A DNA stretch of 64,000 bases from Brevibacterium siliguriense. GTDB taxonomy: Bacteria > Actinomycetota > Actinomycetes > Actinomycetales > Brevibacteriaceae. Shown piece by piece: positions 16,648 through 24,333 of the stretch. Both the position numbers and the translations under genes were made by a program. The stretch is from the NCBI RefSeq assembly GCF_900105315.1, contig NZ_LT629766.1, positions 558,001-622,000 on the forward strand. Reading direction: 5' to 3'. Below the pieces are notes generated by a model, which had not been told where the DNA came from, did not search any database, and saw only the letters and a list, made by a program, of their open reading frames with translations. Each line of letters opens with the position of its first letter. Position 1 is the first letter of the stretch.

Positions 16648-17853
16648 TCAGGCACCGCCGTTCTTGCTGACCTTGTCGTAGGCCTTCGAGTCCTTGATGC
16701 TGTCGGGCGCTCCGTCGCCGGCGGGCGTCCAGTCCGTGAATTCGGCGTAGGCGACGTAACGTTCCCGGGCAGAGAACATCGGGTTGCACGCCGTCATCGT
16801 CAGGATCCGGTCCTTGCCCTTAAAGTCGGGCTCATTGGGAACGGGTGAGAGCACTTCGACGGCATCAGGGAGGATGATGTCGAAGTTGCGGAAGGTGTAG
16901 GTGTAGAAGCCGTCCTTCGTCTGGACGATGATCTCGTCGCCCGGACGCAGGTTCGCGATCTGGTTGAACGGTTTGCCGTAGGTCACGCGGTGGCCGGCGA
17001 CGGAGAAGTTCCCGACCTCGCCGGGCATCGCCGAGTTCGGGTAGCGGCCCACGCCCATCCGGTTGAGCACGGGTTCGAGGTCGACGCCCTCGGCGACGGT
17101 GCGGTAGTAGTCGTCCCCGAAGCGCGGAATGTAGAAGATGCCGAAGGCCTCGTTCTTGCCCACGGGTTCGGAGACCACAGGTTCGTCCGGATCGTCGGGC
17201 AGTTCGTTCGGATCCTGGTTCGCCCAGTCCTGAGTGAGTTCGTCCGCGAGCACTTCGTTGTCGCGGTTGGCCTGGATGTCCGTCCACCACAGCTGCCAGA
17301 CGACGAAGAGGATGAGAACGAGACCGGCCGTGATGCACAGTTCACCGAAGGTGCGCACGGTCCCGCGGATCGGTCCGAGCGGTTCGCGCTCCACGCGCTG
17401 ACGACGCCGCTGACGGCGGGTCGCGGGGCGACCCTGAGGCTGATCCTCGCCGAGGTGGCCGTGCGCGGCTTGTCCGTGTGTGGCCTGTCCGCCCTGCTGG
17501 GGCGCGGCCGCGTATCCAGCTCCGGCTGCGGCGGGAGCGTTCTGCGGGACCGCGGGCATAGCTTGAGTGGTCTCGCCGTACTGCTGGCCTTGTGCGGGCT
17601 GTTGGGGCTGTTGGTAGACGGGAGGGGCGTCGGAGTAGACGGCGGTCGGTTCGCCCTGGGCCGCGGCGGCTTCGGCTTCTCTGCGTCGCATCTCGCGTCG
17701 GCTGGGCAGCGGCTGATCGCCGGAACCGCCAGCGGAGTGACCGAGCTGATGGCCGCCGGAGTCAGCCGGAGCCTGCCGTCTCTGAGCAGGCCGGATAGTG
17801 GGTCGCGAGGGCGGATTCACGCCCGGTTCGTTACCCGAGGAGGAACTATTCAC
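16648..17853 (-). CDS. srtE: Class E-type sortase
   Basis: Membrane transpeptidase that anchors surface proteins. The product of about 401 aa has a long Pro/Gln/Ala-rich cytoplasmic N-terminus with PRREMRRREAEAAA and a basic cluster RRQRRRQRVE. One transmembrane helix (ELCITAGLVLILFVVWQLWW) precedes the extracytoplasmic catalytic domain. Catalytic residues are His in FSVAGHRVTYG, Cys356 in LTMTACNP and Arg in SARERYVAY. The TMTACNP form matches class E enzymes of high-GC actinobacteria. GTG 17853 is chosen because GGAG lies 8 bp upstream; the frame also has an ATG at 17928, close to a possible -10 region. No substrate with a sorting motif is seen in this window. Confidence 0.88.
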   Translation of the reverse strand: MNSSSSGNEPGVNPPSRPTIRPAQRRQAPADSGGHQLGHSAGGSGDQPLPSRREMRRREAEAAAAQGEPTAVYSDAPPVYQQPQQPAQGQQYGETTQAMPAVPQNAPAAAGAGYAAAPQQGGQATHGQAAHGHLGEDQPQGRPATRRQRRRQRVEREPLGPIRGTVRTFGELCITAGLVLILFVVWQLWWTDIQANRDNEVLADELTQDWANQDPNELPDDPDEPVVSEPVGKNEAFGIFYIPRFGDDYYRTVAEGVDLEPVLNRMGVGRYPNSAMPGEVGNFSVAGHRVTYGKPFNQIANLRPGDEIIVQTKDGFYTYTFRNFDIILPDAVEVLSPVPNEPDFKGKDRILTMTACNPMFSARERYVAYAEFTDWTPAGDGAPDSIKDSKAYDKVSKNGGA

Positions 17854-18013
17854 CACTTCTGCTCCGTGACTGTCACTGCATTGTCGGGGGGGCCGTCGAA
17901 GATGACAGGCGGGGACACCCCTATGCACTTTATCCTATGAGAATCAACGTTCGGGGCGCACTCTGGCCGCTTTCAGGGTAGTCGGAGTTTTTCACTGTGA
18001 CCCCTGCCCCGAG

Positions 18014-18025
18014 TAGACTGGTCTG
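18014..18025 (+). promoter_or_regulatory. Probable crgA promoter -10 element
   Basis: TAGACTGGTCTG lies 62 bp before the crgA start. The same 12-mer occurs at 20550-20561 before the next plus-strand gene. TAGACT fits an actinobacterial -10 hexamer. Confidence 0.45.
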
Positions 18026-18086
18026 CGATCGTCCCCAACCATTCATTCGGCGACCCCAATGACGGTCGACCGACAAAGGAGTACTT

Positions 18087-18806
18087 GTGGCCAAGTCCAA
18101 AGGACGCCCCCAGCGCACTTCTCGCACTTCGTCGGCGGCCAAGGCCAAGCAGACCCAGTCCGCTGAAGCGGTCGAGGCGACCGAGGTCGAGGAACTCGAG
18201 ACCGATTCGCTCGACACCGATGTCTCCGATGCTGCTGACACGGAAGTCGCCGAGGATGCGAACGAAGAATCGGATGCGACCGAAACTGCTGCGGACGATC
18301 TGAAGGACGATTCCGCAGACAAGGACGCAGAGGCCTCCGACAAGACTTCTGCGAAGGACTCAAAGAAGGACTCCGGGACGGCGGCTGCCGCGAAGAAGAC
18401 CAAAGCATCGAAGGACGAGAGGGCCGACTCAACCGGGGATGAGAAGCCCACCAAGAAGTCCGGCTCGGCCAAGGATGCGAAGTCGTCGAAGACCTCGACT
18501 TCCAAGTCCACTGGTTCGAAGGGTGCTGCTGCCAAGCGCACGTCCCGTTCGGGCAATCCGGCCAAGCGGCCGCAGGGACGCAAGACCGCGAGCTATACCT
18601 CGACCTCGGGCCAGCAGACGATCAAGCCGAACCCGAGCTGGTTCCTGCCGGTCCTCATCGGGCTGCTGCTTGTCGGCCTCATCTGGCTCGTCACCTTCTA
18701 CATCACCCAGGGCGCTTTCCCCGTCGAAGCGTGGGGCAACTGGAACATCCTCATCGGCTTCGCCTTCTTCGTGGCGGGTCTGATCATGTCCACACGCTGG
18801 CGGTAG
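18087..18806 (+). CDS. crgA: Cell division protein CrgA with a long low-complexity N-terminal extension
   Basis: CrgA is a small two-helix membrane protein that interacts with FtsZ, FtsI and CwsA in actinobacteria. The C-terminal roughly 75 residues match it: NPSWFLPVLIGLLLVGLIWLV, the first helix and connecting segment, then WGNWNILIGFAFFVAGLIMSTRW. CrgA is normally about 80-95 residues. Here 239 aa result from about 150 N-terminal residues of acidic then Lys/Ser/Ala-rich sequence (DKDAEASDKTSAKDSKKDSG). The GTG at 18087 follows AAAGGAG. The product lies next to the fha/pkn and sortase genes, as in other actinobacteria, and is followed by a 62-bp palindrome. Confidence 0.9.
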   Translation: MAKSKGRPQRTSRTSSAAKAKQTQSAEAVEATEVEELETDSLDTDVSDAADTEVAEDANEESDATETAADDLKDDSADKDAEASDKTSAKDSKKDSGTAAAAKKTKASKDERADSTGDEKPTKKSGSAKDAKSSKTSTSKSTGSKGAAAKRTSRSGNPAKRPQGRKTASYTSTSGQQTIKPNPSWFLPVLIGLLLVGLIWLVTFYITQGAFPVEAWGNWNILIGFAFFVAGLIMSTRWR

Positions 18807-18829
18807 CCGGTCCCGGCCGCAATCGCTTC

Positions 18830-18891
18830 GATTGTCTGGTCGATCCGCGGTGATTCTGAGCTCAGAATCACCGCGGATCGACCAGACAATC
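18830..18891. terminator. 62-bp perfect palindrome between convergent crgA and rhomboid genes
   Basis: Two 31-nt arms (18830-18860 and 18861-18891) are exact complements with no spacer; the centre is CTGAGCTCAG. The element lies 23 bp after crgA and downstream of the minus-strand rhomboid gene, so a bidirectional terminator is the simplest reading. Perfect arms of this length are unusual. Confidence 0.65.
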
Positions 18892-18984
18892 TGCATTCAC
18901 GGGGACTCACATTCACCCCAACAGTCGCAGGCCGATCTCAACAATCCACAAGCACGAAGTTATACCCAAGCCGGGTGCGTCGCT

Positions 18985-19080
18985 TGTGGAAAACTTATTT
19001 TAGGCCTCTGACCAGTCTAAACACACAGGTGTAAGTTATCCACGTTGTGGATATAACTTGTGGACAAAGAATTTTCCACC
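18985..19080. other. Cluster of DnaA-box-like 9-mers
   Basis: In an AT-richer intergenic stretch five 9-mers match or nearly match the DnaA box. TGTGGAAAA is at 18985, TTATCCACG at 19036, TGTGGATAT at 19046, TGTGGACAA (complement TTGTCCACA, the Streptomyces-type box) at 19059 and TTTTCCACC at 19072. They lie about 39 kb from dnaA. Possible roles are DnaA titration, DnaA-dependent regulation or a relic of origin sequence. Confidence 0.5.
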
Positions 19081-19152
19081 GCAAAGTGCACACAAATCGG
19101 CTTTTGTCTGGTAAGAGCCTGACAGCGCCGAATTCAGTGATCTGGCCAGGTT

Positions 19153-19851
19153 TCAGAGACCGAGGTCGGCCATCTTCCACGCTCCGCCGGCGGCCATGAG
19201 CACTACCAGTCCGACCGAGGTCAGCGTGAACACCAGCGTCCGTGACCGCTGTGGTCCCAGCAGCCCCGCACACCCGAGCACGAAACCGGTGATCAGACCG
19301 CCGAGGTGGGACTCCCAAGACACTCCCGCCACGAGGAACCCGTAGCCGAAGTTGAGCGCAACGAACACGAGGACCCCGGTGATGTTCCGATCGAGGCGGC
19401 GGGTAGGGGCCAGGAGGACGCCGACGATAGCGAACACCGCGCCCGAAGCTCCGATGTGGTTCGTCACCCAATCGACGTCGAAGGGATCGGCCAGCAGAAG
19501 CACCATGGCTGAACCACCGGCGGTCCCGATGACGTAGACGGCCAGGAACTTCCAGTGCCCCAAGGCTCGCTCCACGAAGGATCCGAAGAAGAACAGCCCG
19601 ATCATGTTCGCCAGCAGGTGGAACGGTGAGGGCTCCTCGTGGACGAGGGCGACCGAAAGCACCCGCCACGGCTGTTCGAGCGAGAGTGCGGGAACGAAGC
19701 TCAGCCTTCGCAGCAGGTCAAGGCCGGGGATGAGCTCCGCGAGGAAGGCCACGATGGTGACGATGAGGAGCGTACGGGTGATCAGCGGCGGGGATGCAGA
19801 GAGGGCCCGGCCGGTTTCCCGTGCCGAGCCCTCCTCAGGTGTGTCCATCAC
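19153..19851 (-). CDS. Rhomboid-family intramembrane serine protease
   Basis: The 232-aa membrane protein has six to seven hydrophobic segments. The rhomboid catalytic dyad is visible: Ser136 in NHIGASGAVF and His182 in SWESHLGGLITGF. The HLLANMIGLFFFG segment (about 78-90) supplies the conserved loop-1/helix-2 motif. It cleaves substrates inside the membrane; the substrate is not known. It lies 33 bp downstream of the cyclophilin gene on the same strand, so the two may be co-transcribed. It converges on crgA. Confidence 0.92.
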   Translation of the reverse strand: MMDTPEEGSARETGRALSASPPLITRTLLIVTIVAFLAELIPGLDLLRRLSFVPALSLEQPWRVLSVALVHEEPSPFHLLANMIGLFFFGSFVERALGHWKFLAVYVIGTAGGSAMVLLLADPFDVDWVTNHIGASGAVFAIVGVLLAPTRRLDRNITGVLVFVALNFGYGFLVAGVSWESHLGGLITGFVLGCAGLLGPQRSRTLVFTLTSVGLVVLMAAGGAWKMADLGL

Positions 19852-19884
19852 ACCATGGTACTCAGTCCTTCTGCGGACGGTGAC

Positions 19885-20427
19885 TCACTTCGCGGTGATG
19901 TCGACCTTCTCGATGACGACCGGCTCGACCGGCTTGTCCATCGCAGCGGTGCGCACACCTTCGATCTCGTCGACGACGCGCTGCGAGGCTTCGTCGGCGA
20001 CCTCACCGAAGATGGTGTGCTTGCCGTTGAGCCACGGGGTCTCGGCGGTGGTGATGAAGAACTGCGAGCCGTTGGTGCCGCGTCCCATCTGCTTGCCGGC
20101 ATTCGCCATGGCCAGCAGGTACTTGCGGTCGAACTGCAGTTCGGGGTGGATCTCGTCGTCGAAGGTGTAGCCAGGTCCGCCGGTGCCGGTGCCCAGCGGG
20201 CAGCCGCCCTGGATCATGAAGTTCGAGATGATGCGGTGGAAGCCGAGTCCGTCGAAGAAGGGGCGCTTGGTCGGCTCGCCGGTCGAAGGATCGGTGAACT
20301 CACGCTCGCCCTGGGCCAGTTCGACGAAGTTGGCCACAGTCTTCGGAGCATGGTTGCCGAAGAGGTTGATGGTGATGTCACCGTGGTTCGTGTGCAGGAC
20401 TGCGGTATGCGTTGAGGCTGTAGTCAT
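19885..20427 (-). CDS. ppiA: Peptidyl-prolyl cis-trans isomerase, cyclophilin type
   Basis: Cytoplasmic protein-folding enzyme of 180 aa with no signal peptide. The cyclophilin active-site residues are in FHRIISNFMIQGG (Arg65, Phe70, Gln73), with NGSQFFITTAETPWLNGKH and the GPGYTFDDEI block. The insertion EFTDPSTGEPTKRPFFDG is typical of actinobacterial PpiA. The gene occupies the conserved actinobacterial location near crgA and rhomboid genes. It is divergent from the plus-strand gene at 20604. Confidence 0.95.
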   Translation of the reverse strand: MTTASTHTAVLHTNHGDITINLFGNHAPKTVANFVELAQGEREFTDPSTGEPTKRPFFDGLGFHRIISNFMIQGGCPLGTGTGGPGYTFDDEIHPELQFDRKYLLAMANAGKQMGRGTNGSQFFITTAETPWLNGKHTIFGEVADEASQRVVDEIEGVRTAAMDKPVEPVVIEKVDITAK

Positions 20428-20549
20428 GACTTCATTCTTCCACGCCGAGGCGGCAAATGCAGTTTCGCACCAGGTCCATTGCCCAACCTGTCAGGCGATC
20501 CGCAGGCAATTCGATGACATCCGCTGTCCACAGGTTTGCGCCTAGGCCG

Positions 20550-20561
20550 TAGACTGGTCTG
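20550..20561 (+). promoter_or_regulatory. Probable -10 element of the gene at 20604
   Basis: TAGACTGGTCTG is identical to the 12-mer upstream of crgA and sits 43 bp before the start codon. TAGACT would serve as -10. Confidence 0.45.
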
Positions 20562-20603
20562 TGATCAGCTTGACCACCGACATCTAAGGATTGGGAACAG
20601 TTT

Positions 20604-21344
20604 ATGTCGAAGAAGCCCACCCGAGATCAGCTCACTTCGAAGCTCGATTCCGCGAAGCAGACGTCACTCCGAGTCCTGGCAGATGCCAGCGAGAACGCAG
20701 CCCCGAAGCTGCGTGAGGCCGCCGACAAAGCTCGCCCGCAGGTCGAGGCGCTGGCAGGCAAGGCCGAAGAGTTCGCTGAGAAGGCACGTCCGCAGGTCGA
20801 AGCTCTGGCAGACAAGGCCAATGGCCAGGTCCACTCCTGGGCCGACAAGCTCGAGTCCTACCGTCCCGAAGCGACCGAACGCGCAGGCAAGTTCGCATCG
20901 AACGCCGCGTCTTCGTTGTCCGCGGCCGAGACCCCGAAGCTCATCGATGACCTGGCTGTCCGCCTCACCGGTGACAAGAAGGCCATGAAGAAGGCCCGCA
21001 AGGCTCTCGCCAATGCCGGCAAGCGCATCGAGAAGGACACCGCTCGCAAGTCCGGTGGCGGAAAGGCCGCACTCGTGTGGACCCTCGTCATCGGTTCGGC
21101 CGCCGGAATCGGCTACTACGTGTGGAAGAAGGCCCAGCCAGTCGAGGATCCCTGGTCGACCCCGCTGCCGAACAACCGTCCCGCCGACGCCCGTCCAGTC
21201 GGTTCGACCCCGGCTTCGCGCCAGGCGACTGCCACTGAGGTCTCGCAGACCGCTGTGCCCTCGACCAAGGCAGAGGCCACGGACGAGGTCCCGGCCCCGA
21301 AGCCGGCCGTCAAGCCTGCTGAGAGCTCCGACGCCAAGCACTGA
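20604..21344 (+). CDS. Ala/Lys-rich single-pass membrane protein, function unknown
   Basis: The 246-aa product is not assigned to a characterised family. Residues 10-100 are amphipathic and helical with two copies of the repeat KARPQVEALA (about residues 43-52 and 60-69), suggesting an apolipoprotein/coiled-coil-like helix. Residues 110-150 are basic. One membrane helix follows (AALVWTLVIGSAAGIGYYVW, about 155-174), then a disordered Pro/Ala/Thr-rich tail. Such proteins commonly neighbour ppiA in actinobacteria. The spacing to GGGAACAG upstream is acceptable. It is followed by a strong terminator hairpin. Confidence 0.8.
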   Translation: MSKKPTRDQLTSKLDSAKQTSLRVLADASENAAPKLREAADKARPQVEALAGKAEEFAEKARPQVEALADKANGQVHSWADKLESYRPEATERAGKFASNAASSLSAAETPKLIDDLAVRLTGDKKAMKKARKALANAGKRIEKDTARKSGGGKAALVWTLVIGSAAGIGYYVWKKAQPVEDPWSTPLPNNRPADARPVGSTPASRQATATEVSQTAVPSTKAEATDEVPAPKPAVKPAESSDAKH

Positions 21345-21379
21345 GTCACTCAGGCGAATCATCGGATTCGCGTGACCGT

Positions 21380-21418
21380 CACCGAGGCGGCCCACCATCG
21401 TGGTGGGCCGCCTCGGTG
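21380..21418 (+). terminator. Strong hairpin terminator
   Basis: An 18-bp perfect stem (CACCGAGGCGGCCCACCA and complement) with loop TCG is followed by TTTCTA. It lies 35 bp after the preceding gene. Confidence 0.8.
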
Positions 21419-21442
21419 TTTCTATGAGCGTTGAGCCCTTTT

Positions 21443-21469
21443 TGCTACCTGACGGCGGCCCAGCAACCT
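21443..21469. repeat. Left arm of a hairpin split by the IS element
   Basis: These 27 nt (TGCTACCTGACGGCGGCC begins the arm) are the exact reverse complement of 23018-23044. A related uninterrupted hairpin is at 49070-49125. The original element would have been a bidirectional terminator between the gene ending at 21344 and the MFS gene ending at 23050. Confidence 0.8.
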
Positions 21470-21534
21470 CGCGCTGGAGTGGTCCCCGAAAGTTGGACTG
21501 TGATCAACACAAACCAACTTGAAGGGACTACTCC

Positions 21535-22104
21535 ATGCGCAAGGACTGTCTGATCACCAACGTCCAAGCCCGTGCCGCGATCGAACTGTTCGACCACGGC
21601 TACGGATACGCTGCGACAGCCACGAAGCTCGACGTCCACAAACCCACACTCAAACTCCTCCACGACCGGTGGTTAGTGCGTGGAACAATATCGGTCATGG
21701 AACCCCACCAGCCCCGGCGCATACCAGCAGAGCAGAAGATCGCGACCGCGAAGCGATACCTCGACGGTGAACACAAAGTCGAACTCGCCAAGGAACTCGG
21801 CCTGGCATCATCGCGACCGATCCTCGACTGGGTCAAGGAATACCGAGACAAGGGCGAGGACGCTTTCACCCCACGCAAAGCATCGGGGAAGGGCAAAACA
21901 GCTCGCATGCGCGCGATCGATCACGGGCAGGACCCGGATGCCGACCCGGCACCGTCGAAGCCGGATGTGATGGCGAAGAAGACTCGGGTCGAGGACATCA
22001 GCCTGGCCGAGTACCGGCAGTTACAAGACCGGCTGCTGCGGGCGGAAGCGGAGAACGCGTACTTAAAAAAACTGAAGGCCTTGAGGCAGAACGGGCAGCT
22101 GTAA
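21535..22104 (+). CDS. IS3-family transposase OrfA
   Basis: The DNA-binding and oligomerising part of the IS3 transposase, 189 aa. Two helix-turn-helix-like regions are visible (about residues 10-45, ARAAIELFDHGYGYAATA, and about 65-105, AKRYLDGEHKVELAKELG). A C-terminal leucine-zipper-like helix follows (LAEYRQLQDRLLRAEAENAYLKKL). Near its end the sequence TTA AAA AAA C (A-run 22065-22071) is an A AAA AAA slippery site in the right phase for -1 ribosomal frameshifting into OrfB, giving the OrfAB transposase. Confidence 0.92.
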   Translation: MRKDCLITNVQARAAIELFDHGYGYAATATKLDVHKPTLKLLHDRWLVRGTISVMEPHQPRRIPAEQKIATAKRYLDGEHKVELAKELGLASSRPILDWVKEYRDKGEDAFTPRKASGKGKTARMRAIDHGQDPDADPAPSKPDVMAKKTRVEDISLAEYRQLQDRLLRAEAENAYLKKLKALRQNGQL

Positions 22105-22169
22105 AAGCACGCATTGTTGCCAGTCTCAAGGCGGACTACCCACTGTCACTGCTGCTGAGCATTGCGGGG

Positions 22170-22979
22170 TTGGCGCGGTCGACGTTTTTCTATCACCAGA
22201 AACGCTTCGGTCAGAGACCTGACCCGTATGTGCAGGTGAGGGCCCGGATCCGGGAGATCTTCACCGACAGCAACGAACGCTACGGGCACCGCAAGATTAT
22301 GACTGTCTTGGTCAAAGAGGGCCTGTCGATTGCGAAGAAGACCGTGCTGCGGTTGATGCAGGACATGGGGATCAAGACCAAGGTGCGCCGGAAGCGGTAC
22401 AACTCCCACCGCGGCACGGTCGGCCGTGTGGCTGGCAATGTCCTCAACCGGGACTTCACTGCTGAGGAACCGAATGAGAAATGGGTCTCTGACGTCACGG
22501 AATTCGCTGTGGCGGATCAGAAACTGTATCTGTCACCGGTCATTGATCTCTTCGATACCAGTGTGGTGTCGTACTCGATGTCGACGTCACCGAACACGGC
22601 GTTGACGAACGAGTCACTGATCAGGGCATGCCAGGGGCTTCGGCCGGGTCAGGCACCGTTGGTGCACACGGACCAGGGGTTTCAGTACCAGCACGTGTCG
22701 TGGGCGGCGATCTTGGCCGAGTATGGTGCACGCCCGTCGATGTCGCGGAAGGGAAATTGTTGGGATAACGCGGTCGCGGAGAACTTCTTCGGGCAATTGA
22801 AGTCTGAAATGTTCTATCTGCAGAAGTTCGACACTGTCGAGGACCTCAAGACCGCGATCGATGAGTACATTCACTGGTATAACTTTGAGAGGATCTCGAC
22901 ACGACTTGGCGGTCTTGCTCCGATGGAGTATCGGACCAAGACCGCCAATGCCACAGAGGCCGTAACCGCTCTATGCTGA
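22170..22979 (+). CDS. IS3-family transposase OrfB (DDE integrase domain)
   Basis: Catalytic half of the transposase. The rve-type core shows the DDE residues in WVSDVTEF (first Asp), VHTDQGFQY (second Asp) and NCWDNAVAENFF (Glu), with an HTH_21 region (RARIREIFTDSNERYGHRKI) before it. The listed start is the first ATG in this frame, but the frame is open from 22071. The residues encoded there (TEGLEAERAAVKARIVASL) read as the normal start of IS3 OrfB, so translation most likely enters by -1 frameshifting from OrfA. No internal stops are present. Confidence 0.92.
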   Translation: MARSTFFYHQKRFGQRPDPYVQVRARIREIFTDSNERYGHRKIMTVLVKEGLSIAKKTVLRLMQDMGIKTKVRRKRYNSHRGTVGRVAGNVLNRDFTAEEPNEKWVSDVTEFAVADQKLYLSPVIDLFDTSVVSYSMSTSPNTALTNESLIRACQGLRPGQAPLVHTDQGFQYQHVSWAAILAEYGARPSMSRKGNCWDNAVAENFFGQLKSEMFYLQKFDTVEDLKTAIDEYIHWYNFERISTRLGGLAPMEYRTKTANATEAVTALC

Positions 22980-23017
22980 CCCCACAGCAGTCCAACTATT
23001 GGGGACCACTCCACGCC

Positions 23018-23044
23018 AGGTTGCTGGGCCGCCGTCAGGTAGCA
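23018..23044. repeat. Right arm of the hairpin split by the IS element
   Basis: Exact reverse complement of 21443-21469. Removing the IS and one CGC copy leaves a 27-bp stem with a 6-nt loop. It ends 5 bp from the stop codon of the minus-strand MFS gene. Confidence 0.8.
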
Positions 23045-23049
23045 AGAGC

Positions 23050-24333
23050 CTAGTCGGGGTCGAGGATCTCACGTCCGCCGCGCGGGAGGCCTCCTGCTCG
23101 GCGAGCAGCTAACAGCCCGGTGATCGTGAACGCGAGCGTGGCGGCGAGGATGAGCAGCAGCGGTGCCGTCCACCCTCCGGTGGCCGTGTTGAGCCAACCG
23201 GCGAACGGCGGGGCCAAGGTCGCTGCGAGGTAGCCGCCGAACTGCACACGCGCCGATGCCGACGCGGTCTGCGCATCGCTTCCGGCGGTGCGGGCGATGA
23301 TCGAGAAGATCGCCGTGAACCCACCACCTTGGGCGATGCCGCCGGTGGACGCCCACAGACAGTAGGCGCCGGGAGCCATAAGCAGGCCCACGGGCAGGGA
23401 CAGCCAGAGCACGGCGACGATCGCCACGGGCACCCACGGCTTCGTCTTCACGGCCAGCAGCGGCACTCCGAAGGCACCGAGGATCGCAGCGATCTGGAAC
23501 AGGGACGCCGTGCTTCCGGCGGCGGTCGGGGCGAGCCCGATCGTGTCCCCGAGGTAGCTCGGCAGCCAGGTCGTCGTCACGTAGTAGGCCGTCGACTGCC
23601 CGGAGAACGTGATGATGAGCAGAGCGATGATCCACCGGAAGGAAGCGGGAGCCTCGGCCCACGACTGCTTCGCGGCGGGGGCGGTCGCCTCGACGGTGGA
23701 AGGATCATCGGCGGATTCGGCTGCGGCGGCGCGGGCGGCCTCCCCGTCGCGGCGCACGCGCACGCGAATGAGCACCATCCAGAATCCGAGGCCCGCGAAG
23801 GCGAGTCCTCCCCATGCGGCCAGGGCCCAGCGCCAGCCGAAGGCCTCGGCCAACGGACCGGTGCCGATGAGGGTGGCCATCGACCCGACGTTCATCATCG
23901 CCGAGTACAGGCCGGTGACCATCGACACCTGTTCCCACGGCACCTCGCGGCGGATGAGGACGGGGACGACGATATTGCCCAAGGTGATTGCCAGGCCGAT
24001 GATGCCGGTGCCCACGAGCACGAGCCAGGACGGGCCGACCGACCGCAGAACGGTGCCCAGCAGCACACCGGACAAACAAGCGAGAACCGTGGCTTCGGCG
24101 CCGAGGCGGGTGATGAACTTCCCCGCCACCGGCGTGGCCAGGGCAAACAGCAGAACCGGAAGGCCGGTGAGCAGACCGAGTCCGGCCGCGCTGAATCCCG
24201 TGCCCTCCTGGATGTCAGGCAGGATCGCGGTCGGCGCAATGATCGGGGTGCGCAGGTTGAGGGCGAGGATGACGATGCCCAGAATGATCCAGGGCAGCAT
24301 CCTCTTCGCGGGTGGCCGCTGAGGCGAGCTCAC
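23050..24333 (-). CDS. MFS transporter, CynX/NimT (cyanate/nitroimidazole) type
   Basis: The 427-aa membrane protein has twelve predicted hydrophobic segments. The N-terminal ILALNLRTPIIAPTAILPDI, GLGLLTGLPVLLFALATP and IGLAITLGNIVVPVLIRR are characteristic of the CynX/NimT branch, some of which move cyanate or nitroimidazoles. The substrate cannot be read here. A Glu/Ala-rich cytoplasmic loop lies near the middle (about 205-225). The ATG overlaps the argS stop by 4 bp, so it is co-transcribed behind argS. Confidence 0.85.
   Translation of the reverse strand: MSSPQRPPAKRMLPWIILGIVILALNLRTPIIAPTAILPDIQEGTGFSAAGLGLLTGLPVLLFALATPVAGKFITRLGAEATVLACLSGVLLGTVLRSVGPSWLVLVGTGIIGLAITLGNIVVPVLIRREVPWEQVSMVTGLYSAMMNVGSMATLIGTGPLAEAFGWRWALAAWGGLAFAGLGFWMVLIRVRVRRDGEAARAAAAESADDPSTVEATAPAAKQSWAEAPASFRWIIALLIITFSGQSTAYYVTTTWLPSYLGDTIGLAPTAAGSTASLFQIAAILGAFGVPLLAVKTKPWVPVAIVAVLWLSLPVGLLMAPGAYCLWASTGGIAQGGGFTAIFSIIARTAGSDAQTASASARVQFGGYLAATLAPPFAGWLNTATGGWTAPLLLILAATLAFTITGLLAARRAGGLPRGGREILDPD

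Larger units (their letters stand above)
21475..23013 (+). mobile_element. IS3-family insertion sequence, apparently intact
   Basis: The 1539-bp element is bounded by inverted repeats of 25 bp (TGGAGTGGTCCCC...AGTTGGACT) with two mismatches and flanked by the direct repeat CGC (21472-21474 and 23014-23016), matching the 3-bp target duplication typical of IS3 elements. It encodes OrfA and OrfB in the -1 phase with a slippery A-run. All parts look intact, so it may be active. Confidence 0.92.
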
